The notes beneath the pieces are model-generated. The model was not told the DNA's origin and did not search any database. It saw only the letters and a list, made by a program, of their open reading frames with translations. Of a DNA stretch of 64,000 bases, positions 33,304-43,543 are shown in pieces. Both the position numbers and the translations under genes were made by a program. Each line of letters opens with the position of its first letter. Position 1 is the stretch's first letter. Origin of the DNA: Malaciobacter pacificus (GTDB lineage: Bacteria; Campylobacterota; Campylobacteria; Campylobacterales; Arcobacteraceae); the NCBI RefSeq assembly GCF_004214795.1, contig NZ_CP035928.1, positions 558,001-622,000 of the forward strand, given 5' to 3'.

Positions 33304-33981
33304 TTATGGTTTAACCACAGGTAAACCTAAGCTTAGCCAAGCTTGAATTCCACCTCTATACCATTTCATTTTTTCTTCTGGATAACCAATTTCTACTAAA
33401 TATTTCATAGATTCAGGTGATTGACCACACCATGCTCCATTACAGAACATTAAAAGTTCTTTTGCTTCACTAAAATCATATTTACCATTTATTACTTTTA
33501 CCCCAAGTTTTGCAATCGATTCTTCAAACTCTTCAGGGAATTGAGATTTTTTTAGATATCTATATGGAACATTTATAGCTCCTGGAATCGTTTCGTGGTA
33601 GAACCAATCTTCAGTTCTAGAGTCTATTAAAAGCATATTTTTATTTTCACTTGCTTTTTCTAAAAACTCCATTACTTCAACTTCTCCAACAGTTTCTACT
33701 TTTTCAGAGAATTTCATTTTTGAGATTTTTCCCATATATGTAACAAATGATCTTTTACAGTTTTCATTTACACTTTTTGCTGCTTGATTTTGCCCTCCAT
33801 AAACAACTTCAGGGGCAAATTTCACACTTAAACACTCACTTGGTTTTACTCTTTTTACTAGTATACTTTTTTGTTCATCATCAGAGTTTGTGTATGAAAC
33901 TTCAACTCCCTCTTTTTGGATATCAAATGCCAATAGTAAAGTAGAACTAAGTGCTAATCCTGTTAAAATATTTTTCATCAT
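33304..33981 (-). CDS. Periplasmic rhodanese-like protein, paralogue of the sox-cluster one
   Basis: 225 aa. A signal peptide (ends near LLAFDI), an about 90-residue N-terminal module with two cysteines, then a rhodanese domain: LLIDSRTEDWFYHETIPGA, and CNGAWCGQSP with Cys180 and Cys185. The loop and overall layout match the protein at 24679, so the two arose by duplication. AAGGAG lies 7 bp before the ATG at 33981. It is divergent from valS. Confidence 0.87.
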   Translation of the reverse strand: MMKNILTGLALSSTLLLAFDIQKEGVEVSYTNSDDEQKSILVKRVKPSECLSVKFAPEVVYGGQNQAAKSVNENCKRSFVTYMGKISKMKFSEKVETVGEVEVMEFLEKASENKNMLLIDSRTEDWFYHETIPGAINVPYRYLKKSQFPEEFEESIAKLGVKVINGKYDFSEAKELLMFCNGAWCGQSPESMKYLVEIGYPEEKMKWYRGGIQAWLSLGLPVVKP

Positions 33982-34092
33982 ATCATTACTCCTTATATTT
34001 AAAAAATTAAAAATAGTTATATCAATTGTACACTATAAAATTATAAAAATAAAGCAAAAAAAGATAAAAATCATACTTAAGAAAAATGTGGG

Positions 34093-34098
34093 TATAAT
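34093..34098 (+). promoter_or_regulatory. -10 box of valS
   Basis: Exact TATAAT 36 bases before the valS ATG, followed by CGCGAC; the upstream part is the A/T-rich, periodic type of Campylobacterota promoters. Confidence 0.6.
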
Positions 34099-34134
34099 CG
34101 CGACTAATTAAAGAAAATTTATAGGAAATTTTAA

Positions 34135-36756
34135 ATGAGCGAAAAATACGAACCATCAATTGTAGAAGATAAATTTTATAAAATATGGGAAGATAGAGGT
34201 TACTTTGAGGTAGATGGAAACAAATCTATCCAAGAAGAGGGTAAAAACTTCTCTATTATGATGCCACCGCCAAATGTAACTGGAAGTTTACATATTGGGC
34301 ATGCTTTAACATTCACATTACAAGATATTATTACTAGATATAAAAGAATGGATGGGTTTAAAACTCTTTGGCAACCAGGAACTGACCATGCTGGTATTGC
34401 AACTCAAAACGTTGTTGAAAAACAATTATTAGCTGAAGGTACAACTAAAGAAGAGATTGGAAGAGAGAAGTTTTTAGAGCGAGCTTGGCTTCAAAAAGAA
34501 ACTTCAGGTGGTAATATTGTTCACCAAATGAGAAAGTTAGGTGTAACACCTGCTTGGAAGCGTGAGCGATTTACAATGGATGAAGGTCTTAAAGAGGCTG
34601 TAAAAGAAGCCTTTGTAAGACTATATAATGATGGATTCATCACTCAAAATAACTACATGGTAAACTGGTGTACTCATGATGGTGCATTATCTGATATTGA
34701 AGTTGAACATGAAGAAGTAAATGGTAAGTTCTATCATATGAATTATCATTTTGCAGATGGCTCTGGACATGTTACAGTTGCAACAACTAGACCTGAAACT
34801 TATTTTGGGGATACAGCTATTATGGTTCACCCTGATGATGAAAGGTATACTTCAATTGTAGGTAAAGAAGTAGTTTTACCATTAACTAATAGAAAAATTA
34901 AAGTTATTACTGATTCTCACGTTGATATGGATTTTGGAACTGGTGTTGTTAAAGTTACTCCAGCTCATGACCAAAATGACTACGAAGTTGGGAAAAGACA
35001 CGATTTAGAGTTTATTACTTGTTTTGATGACAAAGGTATTTTAAATGAGTATTGTGGAGAATTCGCAGGGTTAGAGAGACTAGAAGCTAGAGAACCAATA
35101 GTTAAAAAACTTCAAGAAGAAGGATTTATAGTAAAAATTGAAGAGCATACTCATCAAGTAGGTCATTGTTATAGATGTAAAAATATTGTTGAACCATTTA
35201 TTTCTCAACAATGGTTTTTATCTGAAAAAGTTGCTCAAAGTTCAATTGAAAAAACAAAAGCACACAATAACTTCCACCCTCAACACTGGATTAATTCATA
35301 TACAGCATGGATGGATGAGTTAAGACCTTGGTGTATCTCAAGACAGTTATGGTGGGGACATAGAATTCCTGTGTTTACTTGTGACTCTTGTAATCATCAA
35401 TGGGCAGACCAAGCAGATGAACCAGAGAAGTGTCCAAAATGTGGTGAAAAACACTATACTCAAGACCCAGATGTACTTGATACTTGGTTTAGTTCAGCTC
35501 TTTGGGCTATGTCACCATTAGGTTGGGGAAATAATGGAAAATTACCTGAGTTATATGATTTTGAACAAGATATGAAAGACTTCTATCCAAACTCATTACT
35601 TATCACTGGATTTGATATTATGTTCTTCTGGGTAGCTAGAATGATGATGATGGGTGATCACTTCCAAGGCGAATTACCATTTAAAGATATTTATATGCAT
35701 GCACTAGTTAGAGATGAACATGGGGCAAAAATGTCTAAATCAAAAGGAAATGTAATTGACCCTCTTGATATGGTAAATGAGCACTCTGCTGATATTATTA
35801 GATTTACATTAGCATATCTTGCAGTTCAAGGTAGAGATATTAAACTAGGGGCTAAAAACTTAGAGCAATTTAGAAACTTTACAAATAAAATCTACAATGC
35901 TTCTAATTTCTTAACATTAAATGTTGATACATTCCCTGATTTAAAAGATTTAGAGATTAAAACACCACTTGGAAAGTATATGCAATCAAGACTTTCAAGT
36001 GCAGTTGAAGAGGTAAGAGAAACTTTAGAGAGCTTTAAATTCAATGAAGCTGCTTCAACTTTATACAGATTTGTTTGGACAGAGTTTTGTGATTGGGGTA
36101 TTGAGTACTCAAAAGCTAGTAAAGACTCTATTGTAGAACTTGGTGCAATTTTTAAAGAGACTTTAAAAATGGTATCTCCATTTATGCCATTTATTTCTGA
36201 TTTCTTATATCATAAGTTATCTGGAACTTCATTAGAAGAGGGTGATGCTTCTTTAATGGTTTGTAACTTCCCTAAAGATGTTAAAAAAGATGAAGAAATA
36301 GAATCTATGTTTGCTATTATTGAAGAAGCAATTACTGCAATTAGAAGAGCAAAAGTTGTTATTGATATGGGTAATAGCAAAATTGCAAAAGCTTATGTAA
36401 AATTAGATAAATCAATTGATACAGCAGTTGCAAAACCATTTATTGAAAAACTTGCAAAAGTTGAAGATATTGAGTTTGTAGAAGCTAAAGTTGAAAATAG
36501 TATCACTGATGTATCTGATAACTTAGAGGTTTATTTACCAACTGGTGAAATTGATATGACGCCAATTATTTCTAAACTTACAAAACAAAAAGAGAAGTTA
36601 GAAAAAGAGATTAACAAACTAAACGGTATGTTATCAAATGAAAAATTCGTAGCAAATGCACCTGCAAATGTTATTGAAGAAAATAGGGCTGGATTAGCAC
36701 AAGCAGTAGAAAAAATGGCTAAGGTAGAGAACGAACTTAAAGCTTTAGGAGCTTAA
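34135..36756 (+). CDS. valS: Valyl-tRNA synthetase
   Basis: 873-aa class I synthetase, the usual length. PPPNVTGSLHIGHAL contains the HIGH motif, and MSKSKGNV is the KMSKS loop. The editing domain (about 190-340) carries TTRPETYFGDTA, and two cysteine pairs (CDSCNHQW, CPKCGEKH) form a zinc-ribbon-like insert. The C-terminal coiled coil (EKEINKLNGML) completes the enzyme. AGGAAAT precedes the start. Confidence 0.98.
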   Translation: MSEKYEPSIVEDKFYKIWEDRGYFEVDGNKSIQEEGKNFSIMMPPPNVTGSLHIGHALTFTLQDIITRYKRMDGFKTLWQPGTDHAGIATQNVVEKQLLAEGTTKEEIGREKFLERAWLQKETSGGNIVHQMRKLGVTPAWKRERFTMDEGLKEAVKEAFVRLYNDGFITQNNYMVNWCTHDGALSDIEVEHEEVNGKFYHMNYHFADGSGHVTVATTRPETYFGDTAIMVHPDDERYTSIVGKEVVLPLTNRKIKVITDSHVDMDFGTGVVKVTPAHDQNDYEVGKRHDLEFITCFDDKGILNEYCGEFAGLERLEAREPIVKKLQEEGFIVKIEEHTHQVGHCYRCKNIVEPFISQQWFLSEKVAQSSIEKTKAHNNFHPQHWINSYTAWMDELRPWCISRQLWWGHRIPVFTCDSCNHQWADQADEPEKCPKCGEKHYTQDPDVLDTWFSSALWAMSPLGWGNNGKLPELYDFEQDMKDFYPNSLLITGFDIMFFWVARMMMMGDHFQGELPFKDIYMHALVRDEHGAKMSKSKGNVIDPLDMVNEHSADIIRFTLAYLAVQGRDIKLGAKNLEQFRNFTNKIYNASNFLTLNVDTFPDLKDLEIKTPLGKYMQSRLSSAVEEVRETLESFKFNEAASTLYRFVWTEFCDWGIEYSKASKDSIVELGAIFKETLKMVSPFMPFISDFLYHKLSGTSLEEGDASLMVCNFPKDVKKDEEIESMFAIIEEAITAIRRAKVVIDMGNSKIAKAYVKLDKSIDTAVAKPFIEKLAKVEDIEFVEAKVENSITDVSDNLEVYLPTGEIDMTPIISKLTKQKEKLEKEINKLNGMLSNEKFVANAPANVIEENRAGLAQAVEKMAKVENELKALGA

Positions 36757-36759
36757 ATT

Positions 36760-37521
36760 ATGAAAGAATTAAAACAATTAAGAGTTTTACTTTTTATTGT
36801 TTTGATTTTTAGTTTTCAAGCTTGTGTATCAACATCAAGTATAAAAAGTATTGCCCAAACAAATTCTGCTTCACAAATAGAAGAGTATAAAAGCGAAGTT
36901 TTAAAACTTCTTTTAAAATATAAAGAGAAATTAGATTTAAGAAATCCATACTCATGCAATAAAGATCTAGCTTCAAATATTAATCATCAAATTAGGTCCA
37001 AACAAGATTATATAAATATCATTGAAAATGATAAAAAACTAAAAACTTATGAAGAGTATTTACACTACGCTTTTAGTGAAAATGAGATTAGAAATAGAAA
37101 TGATTTTTTAATTTTAGGAATGTATAAACTTATCTATCAAGCTTTTGCTTATCAAAAAAATCATACTTTTGCTGCAAGTCAATATGATAAAAAATCAATG
37201 ATTAAACTTTATGAAACACTTCAAGTTATAAGATGGAAAGTTAGAACAAATAAAGATAAAAACAATCAATATCTTTTTAAAACTTGGCAAAATAATTGGC
37301 AGCTAGAACTAGAAAATAGTGACCTAAATGATTTAAATATTATAAAACAGTTAAAATATATTAAAAACAATCAAGAGAGTATTTTTGATCATTCAAACTT
37401 CTCTTTTGAGATTTTAATTTCAAGTATGCTTGTAAATATAGAGCATATTTTAAGAAAAATAAATATTGAACCATATGAGATGGGAATCTCAGCAATAAAA
37501 AGTTTTGTGTTTATTCTATAA
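36760..37521 (+). CDS. Predicted lipoprotein, function unknown
   Basis: 253 aa. A lipoprotein signal with lipobox FQAC (Cys about residue 22). The mature part is helical with a conserved-looking ATYDKKSMIKLYETLQ-type region (AASQYDKKSM) and a tryptophan-rich middle (RWKVRTNK, WQNNWQLELE). No family recognised. It starts 3 bases after valS, so it is read through from it, and stops at the shared terminator 37521-37553. Confidence 0.75.
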   Translation: MKELKQLRVLLFIVLIFSFQACVSTSSIKSIAQTNSASQIEEYKSEVLKLLLKYKEKLDLRNPYSCNKDLASNINHQIRSKQDYINIIENDKKLKTYEEYLHYAFSENEIRNRNDFLILGMYKLIYQAFAYQKNHTFAASQYDKKSMIKLYETLQVIRWKVRTNKDKNNQYLFKTWQNNWQLELENSDLNDLNIIKQLKYIKNNQESIFDHSNFSFEILISSMLVNIEHILRKINIEPYEMGISAIKSFVFIL

Positions 37522-37553
37522 AAAGATATAGTTATTTTTTAACTATATCTTTT
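37521..37553. terminator. Bidirectional terminator between lipoprotein and RND genes
   Basis: 14-bp perfect stem (37521-37534 with 37540-37553) around five T's. It overlaps the last codons of the RND gene on the reverse strand. Confidence 0.8.
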
Positions 37554-40500
37554 CTTAATTTGTGAGTTAACGTAAATAATACTGGAAGATAAATTAGATT
37601 TAAAATCGTTCCCCATGCTAATCCAAAACCAAGGGCGATACCAATTGGTTGGAAAATAACAGCTTGTCCTGATGGGAAGAAAATCAGTGTACTCATACCA
37701 ATAAGTGTTGTTACTGTTGTAATAATAATTGGTCTAAACCTTTTAGTTGCTCTTTGGAAAATTTCTTCTAGTGTTTTTGCTTTTTTAAGATAAGTCATCA
37801 TAATAATACCATCATTAATAACAACCCCCGCAAGTCCAAGTGCTCCAATCATTGAAGGCATAGATAAATTAAGACCCATAATTTGATGTCCAATTAGAAC
37901 GCCAAGTAAAGAGAAAGGAATTACACTCATTACAATAAATGTCTCTCTAAATGAGTTAAATAAATAAAGCATTGAAAGCATGATAAGTACTAAAGCCAGA
38001 GCTGTTGCTAAAAGCATATCTCTTTTTAATTCAGCTTTTTTCTCAGCTTCACCCTTAAATTTAAAACTTACACCATTTTCTTTTAATTTTTCAATAGTTT
38101 TTTGAAGTCTTTGTTCTGCTTCAGTGGCTGTTAGAACATCTGGATTAACATTTGCAAATACATAGAAATTTTTAATTCCATCATCTTTAATTAGCTGTTC
38201 AAAGGCTCTAATAGAGTTTAAATCAACTACATTTTGTAGACTTACAAAGCTTCCATCATTTAGAGGAATTTTTGTATTTTTAAAGCTTTCAAAATCATCT
38301 TTATCTTTTGATTTGATTTTAATATCAAGCATCTCTTTATCATCAAAAGAGACTGCTTTTTTCTTTGATAAATAAAGATTTGATAGATAATTTCCAATAA
38401 ATGCTTCACTTAGTCCTAATTGCTCACCATAAGCATTTACTTTTAATTTTATCTCATCAATTCCAAATTTTAATGAATTTGATGCAGATTTAACTCCATT
38501 CATTTGTGATAGTTCATTTGTTAGAAGTTCAACAGCTTGAATTGCTTTTTGATTATCTGCTGTTATAACACCAATTTTTATATCTGATTTAATTGGGCCT
38601 ACTTTTCTTTCTAATACTGCAATCTCTTCAAGATTATATTGAGTTTTATAATCTCTTTTTTCTAAATATTTTTTTAACTTACTTGCAATTTCTTGAGATT
38701 TTAACTCTCTAGTTCTACCATCTTCATCATAATAAAAACTTAGAGTTGGGGTTACAAATTTATCAACAAAATTTGAAGGTTTATTTTTCATTAACTCAAT
38801 AGTCATATACATAGCATAAGGGAAGTTTTCTGTGTTATCTCCTAAATCTTTTCTATATCCAGCAATTGAGTTGATATTTCTTATATAAAACTCATCTTTA
38901 TTTTTTAAGATATCTGCTTCAATTCCTTTTACAATCTCAAATGCCTCTTCTAAAGTTGTATTAGCATTAGCTTTTAGTGTAATTTTTATATTTGTTGAGT
39001 CAAATTTAGGGAACATTTGAAATCTTGATTCTTTTATAAAATAAAAAGTTAAAAAAGGAACTAATATCACAAATAAAACTATAAATGTCTTTTTAAAATG
39101 CATAAAGAAATGAATGATTTTATTGTAAATAGCATTTGCTTTTTCCCACGATGTAACTTTTGCTTTATTTTTAAGTGTATGGGCTGCATGAATTGGTAAA
39201 AATATAAAAGATTCAATTAATGAAGCGACAACAAGGGCACTTAATGCAATAGGAATAAGCTTCATAACCTCACCCATAGTTCCACTAATCATTAAAATTG
39301 GTAAGAATGAGAATAAAGTAGTAAGTGAAGCAATTGTAACAGGTTGAACCATCTCCTTTGCACCCATTAGTGCAGCCTCTTTAGGAGGATACCCCTCTTC
39401 TATATGTTGTTGAATATTTTCACTAACTACAATTGCATCATCAACTACAATACCAATTGCTATTAAAACTCCAACTAATGAAATCATATTAATTGTATAT
39501 CCAGATAAGTACATATAAACAGCTGCAATTACAAAAGAAGTTGGAATACCAACTGCAATAATTAAAGACATTCTTCCATTAATTAAAATTGCTACTAAAA
39601 TAGTAATCATTATAATTCCAAATAGAATATTTGAAGTTACGATATTTAATCTATCTACAATTCTCTCAGAGTTATCATCAGATATCTCTATATTTATATC
39701 TGGGTTTTCTTTTGCAATTTTTGGTAGAAGTTTTTTAATTCCTTCAACTATTTTTATAGCATCTGCACTACTTGCTTGAACAACTTGAAGTGAAATAGAA
39801 TTTTTCCCATTTAATGAGTACATAGTAGAAGAGTCTTCATACTTCTTACTTATCTTTGCAATATCTTTTACATATACATTTGTATTTGATATTCTAAGTA
39901 AAGTATTTCCAAAATCAACTGCATTTTTAGCCCCATTATATGTAGAAATATAGTAGTGTTTCTTTGGATCTTCAATTTTTCCTATTGGAAAAATATATGA
40001 AATAGTTGAGATTGCATCAAAAACTTGGGATTTATTTAATCCCAAAGCATCAATCTTTTTATCATCAAGTAAAACTTCAAAATATTTATCTGAATCTCCA
40101 AAAACATTAATCTCATTTATTCCACTAATATTTAAAAATTGACTTTTTATTTTATCAGCAAGTGGTTTTAAGTCATCAAGATTTAATTTTTCACTTGTAA
40201 TTGCAATATCAACTAATGTTCTTGTTCTATCTAAAGTTTTAACAGTTGGTTCATCCATATCGCTTGGAAGATTTGATTTTGTTAAAGCAATAATATCTTT
40301 GATTTTATCACTTTCTTGATACTTATCAAATCCTTTTTTTAATTCTAAAACAATAGAAAAACGTCCCGGACTTATGATTGTAGTCATAGTATCAACAGAG
40401 TCTACATTTTTTAAATTATCCTCTATCTCTGTAACTGCCATTTTATCTAAGATATCAACTGAAGCACCTGTATATGAGCCTTTTATTGATATCATATCTA

Positions 40501-40630
40501 ATTCAAAACTTGGAAAAATCTCTTTTGGTGTTTTTGTATATGACCAAATACCTATTGCAAAAATCAGTACAAATAAAGTATAGTTAACCCTAGAGTTATC
40601 TATAAAAAACTTTAATAATTTCTCAAACAT
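37532..40630 (-). CDS. RND-family efflux permease (AcrB/HAE1-like)
   Basis: 1032 aa with the RND layout: one N-terminal helix, a large periplasmic domain (about 40-330), six helices, a second periplasmic domain (about 550-850) and five more helices. The proton-relay region IGIVVDDAIVVSENIQ shows the paired aspartates, and the second half has GLAGVVINDGIIMM. No membrane fusion protein or outer-membrane channel lies beside it. It starts 3 bases after lapD, making it the last gene of the MFS-lapG-lapD-RND operon. The substrate is unknown. Confidence 0.92.
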   Translation of the reverse strand: MFEKLLKFFIDNSRVNYTLFVLIFAIGIWSYTKTPKEIFPSFELDMISIKGSYTGASVDILDKMAVTEIEDNLKNVDSVDTMTTIISPGRFSIVLELKKGFDKYQESDKIKDIIALTKSNLPSDMDEPTVKTLDRTRTLVDIAITSEKLNLDDLKPLADKIKSQFLNISGINEINVFGDSDKYFEVLLDDKKIDALGLNKSQVFDAISTISYIFPIGKIEDPKKHYYISTYNGAKNAVDFGNTLLRISNTNVYVKDIAKISKKYEDSSTMYSLNGKNSISLQVVQASSADAIKIVEGIKKLLPKIAKENPDINIEISDDNSERIVDRLNIVTSNILFGIIMITILVAILINGRMSLIIAVGIPTSFVIAAVYMYLSGYTINMISLVGVLIAIGIVVDDAIVVSENIQQHIEEGYPPKEAALMGAKEMVQPVTIASLTTLFSFLPILMISGTMGEVMKLIPIALSALVVASLIESFIFLPIHAAHTLKNKAKVTSWEKANAIYNKIIHFFMHFKKTFIVLFVILVPFLTFYFIKESRFQMFPKFDSTNIKITLKANANTTLEEAFEIVKGIEADILKNKDEFYIRNINSIAGYRKDLGDNTENFPYAMYMTIELMKNKPSNFVDKFVTPTLSFYYDEDGRTRELKSQEIASKLKKYLEKRDYKTQYNLEEIAVLERKVGPIKSDIKIGVITADNQKAIQAVELLTNELSQMNGVKSASNSLKFGIDEIKLKVNAYGEQLGLSEAFIGNYLSNLYLSKKKAVSFDDKEMLDIKIKSKDKDDFESFKNTKIPLNDGSFVSLQNVVDLNSIRAFEQLIKDDGIKNFYVFANVNPDVLTATEAEQRLQKTIEKLKENGVSFKFKGEAEKKAELKRDMLLATALALVLIMLSMLYLFNSFRETFIVMSVIPFSLLGVLIGHQIMGLNLSMPSMIGALGLAGVVINDGIIMMTYLKKAKTLEEIFQRATKRFRPIIITTVTTLIGMSTLIFFPSGQAVIFQPIGIALGFGLAWGTILNLIYLPVLFTLTHKLRKDIVKK

Positions 40631-40633
40631 TTA

Positions 40634-42853
40634 CTACCTACTTGAACCATCAAGGTTATATTCTTTTATTATTTCAAAATCGCAATCTTCTTTTACATTT
40701 TCTGCATATACTTTGATATTTAGTAAGTTTGCTAAATCTTGGATGGATTCTACAAAGCTTTGTTTTGCTAAATCAGTTGCAATTCCATTTGTATAATCTC
40801 TTGCTAATCTTATACTATCAAGATTAATGTTTTTTAAACAATCAAGTGCAATAAACTTAGTTTCAAATCTTTTCATAATTACTTTAGCGCCACATTTATG
40901 AATTTCATCAACAAAGAATTTAAATTTTTCTATATCTTTTGCTACGGCGTATGCAGTTACAGAAAATACTAATTGATTAGAAATATCTTTATGTTTTAAA
41001 ATAGTTTTTTCAAGCCAAGCAATAAATGCAGTATTATTAATAGATTCTAATGAAAGATTAATTGAAATTTCATGTTTTATATTGTTTATTAAAATATGAT
41101 TTATTACTTTTGTAATTACTTTTTGATCAAACTCAATAATTTTTTCATATTTTTCTGCAATTGAAACAAAAGTACCAATAGGGATATCTTTATTTTCATC
41201 ATCTTTAATTGAAGTAAATGCTTCTTGCATAAGAAGTTTAGTTGAGTCACATAATGAGTAGCAATCTCCAATATATCTCACATCAAATTTGGAATTATCA
41301 ATAATATCAAATACTAAATCTTTCCATTGAGTCATTGTTCTTGATTGGCTACTCTCTTTACAGATAAATGCCTCGTTTGAACCAATTAAAGTAGCTTTTT
41401 CATAAGATTCAGTTGCACTTTGAAGTAATTCAGGTATTGTACAAAATGGTGTGATTTTAGAAGCTCCAATATGCATAATATCTTTTTTATTACAAGCATA
41501 TGAAAATTTGTTTATTTGATTTTGGAGTAATTTGATAAATTTTACTATGTCTTCATCATTAAAATTCTTTGCAATAATTGCAAATTCAGATCCAAAAAAT
41601 CTATAAACTTTACTCTCTTTGTTTTTATCTTCAAGTTGAGTCTCTTTTAAAATATTAGCAAATGCTTTTATGTACTCATTTATCTCTTTATTTGTATGAG
41701 ATTTTGCAAAACTTGATAGTTCAAAGAGTCTGATAATTAGTACATAACCCTCAAGTTTATTTATAAATAGATCTTTCATATCTGTTTCAAAGTTTTGTTT
41801 TAAAGGAAGAGAAGTTAATTCATCTTTTGATAATTTCTTTGTTATTTTAGATAGATTTCTATTTAATTTATCAATCATATTTTCAATTTTTAGACTCATA
41901 TCATTAAATGCTATTGAAACAGCTTTTATTTCAGTAGTAAAAGGTAATTCTTCAATTTGAGTGAATTTACCTTGTGCAATATTATTTGCAAGTTTTTCAA
42001 GTTTTTTTAATGGTTTTAATAAATATTGTACAAAAACAAATAATATAGCAATTGAAATAAGAAAGGCTATAAAAGAATATATAGTTGCTGTTTTTACTTG
42101 ATTATAAAGTTTTGCATATGCTTCACCTGCATTAGCACTTACATAAATAACAGCTGTTTTTTGCCAGCCATCATTTATTTCACTATATTGTTCTGGAAGA
42201 CTTAAGGATATTAAATTTATAAACCAACTTGGTACATAGTCAAATTTTTCATCTCTTTTTACTTGAACTAATATTTTATCTATATTTAAAATTACTGTAG
42301 AATCAACCTTTAATCCTTTTTCATTAGTTGCTCTAAAAGAAAAAGGTATTTCTCCACCATTTATATATTTTTCTGATGGAATAAAACTATAAGTACTTTC
42401 ATCTATTTCACTTACAGGTTCTTCATGATAATCTGGATTTTCAAGGGCTAAAAGTTCTTGGTTCATCTCTAAATCACTAGTAATCTTTTCTATTTTACCA
42501 TATTCATTAGGAGTTTTTAAATTTGAGATTTTCCAAATAGAATTGTCTAAATCATTTGAGGCAATAATTAAATCACTCTCACTAAATGTAAATAGAGAGT
42601 TTTCTAGTCTTATCTCTTTATAAAATCCACTATTAGCAATTGATTTTATTATAGTTTCGATTTCGGGGTTTGTTTTATCTTTAATAATATTCTTTAAACT
42701 CATTCCTAAAGAAGTTGCTGTATCTTGTGCTTTTGTGATTGATTCACTAACTAAATACTCTTTAGTGTTTTTAATACTTATTAAAAAATTACCTGCAAAA
42801 ATCATAAAAAATATTATCGAAATGATAATATAAAGCTGTTTTGATAAAGACAT
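40634..42853 (-). CDS. lapD: LapD-like c-di-GMP receptor (degenerate GGDEF-EAL)
   Basis: 739 aa. Helix 1 (about 5-26), a periplasmic LapD/MoxY-type domain (about 27-250), helix 2 (about 255-275) and HAMP. The GGDEF site reads FGSEF, and the EAL site reads MQEAF with no intact catalytic set, so it should bind rather than make or cut c-di-GMP. The partner LapG is the gene just upstream. Established model: c-di-GMP-loaded LapD holds LapG and so keeps a large adhesin on the surface; when c-di-GMP falls, LapG cuts it off. Confidence 0.88.
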   Translation of the reverse strand: MSLSKQLYIIISIIFFMIFAGNFLISIKNTKEYLVSESITKAQDTATSLGMSLKNIIKDKTNPEIETIIKSIANSGFYKEIRLENSLFTFSESDLIIASNDLDNSIWKISNLKTPNEYGKIEKITSDLEMNQELLALENPDYHEEPVSEIDESTYSFIPSEKYINGGEIPFSFRATNEKGLKVDSTVILNIDKILVQVKRDEKFDYVPSWFINLISLSLPEQYSEINDGWQKTAVIYVSANAGEAYAKLYNQVKTATIYSFIAFLISIAILFVFVQYLLKPLKKLEKLANNIAQGKFTQIEELPFTTEIKAVSIAFNDMSLKIENMIDKLNRNLSKITKKLSKDELTSLPLKQNFETDMKDLFINKLEGYVLIIRLFELSSFAKSHTNKEINEYIKAFANILKETQLEDKNKESKVYRFFGSEFAIIAKNFNDEDIVKFIKLLQNQINKFSYACNKKDIMHIGASKITPFCTIPELLQSATESYEKATLIGSNEAFICKESSQSRTMTQWKDLVFDIIDNSKFDVRYIGDCYSLCDSTKLLMQEAFTSIKDDENKDIPIGTFVSIAEKYEKIIEFDQKVITKVINHILINNIKHEISINLSLESINNTAFIAWLEKTILKHKDISNQLVFSVTAYAVAKDIEKFKFFVDEIHKCGAKVIMKRFETKFIALDCLKNINLDSIRLARDYTNGIATDLAKQSFVESIQDLANLLNIKVYAENVKEDCDFEIIKEYNLDGSSR

Positions 42854-42867
42854 TATTAATTCCTTTT

Positions 42868-43509
42868 TTAAAATCTACTCATAAGGTCTTTCCAAGACCT
42901 AAGATTATTACTTCCAACTTTTACAGAACCTCTATTTTTAGCTTGCCAAAGTCCTGTTGCATTAAAACTATATACTGGTTTTAAATCTGGTCTTTTTGTT
43001 GCTAATTTTAGTGTTTTGTTAATATTATCTAAAACAACAGGAGTTGCACCTGGTTTATGATAATAAGTTAATACCATATGAGCTTGTTCATACTTAGAGT
43101 TTGTGCGTTTATATGTAACATATGTGATACGCAATTTTTCATCAGGCACTCCAAGCTCTCGTAAGCTAAAATATTTTGCAATAGCATAATCTTCACAATC
43201 ACCAGCTCCTGTTCCCATAAATTCAAATGGTGTAGCCCAATAATCTTTTTTCTTCCAATGGGATAAATCTGATTTATATTTAATTTTATTAAAAAAATCA
43301 TTTACATTTTTTAGTTTATTTAGAATTTTTTCGTTTTTAGAAGACTCCATCATAGAATCCCAAAGTTCAACTCTTATTTTAGCACTAGAGCCATATTTTT
43401 TTTCAATTTTAGAGAGTTTTTCAGAAGTTAAAGTAAAGTTACTAGATGCAACTATTCCAATGGTAATAACAGAGATGATAAGAATTGATTTTAGTAAGAC
43501 TTTATTCAA
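42868..43509 (-). CDS. lapG: LapG-like periplasmic cysteine protease
   Basis: 213 aa from TTG, preceded by AGGAGA at 7 bases; there is no in-frame ATG nearby. A signal peptide or anchor (about 5-22) precedes a transglutaminase-like protease domain with the triad Cys105 (GAGDCEDYA), His144 (QAHMVL) and Asp161 (VVLDN). It cleaves LapA-type biofilm adhesins when not sequestered by LapD, which follows 14 bp downstream. No adhesin gene is in the window. Confidence 0.92.
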   Translation of the reverse strand: MNKVLLKSILIISVITIGIVASSNFTLTSEKLSKIEKKYGSSAKIRVELWDSMMESSKNEKILNKLKNVNDFFNKIKYKSDLSHWKKKDYWATPFEFMGTGAGDCEDYAIAKYFSLRELGVPDEKLRITYVTYKRTNSKYEQAHMVLTYYHKPGATPVVLDNINKTLKLATKRPDLKPVYSFNATGLWQAKNRGSVKVGSNNLRSWKDLMSRF

Positions 43510-43543
43510 ACCATCTCTCCTAATTTTTATTGTTTATTATTTA

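Noticed and set aside
33890-34111. Forward frame of 73 codons before valS
   Set aside because: It runs antisense through the rhodanese 5' end and then through low-complexity promoter DNA; no ribosome-binding site.
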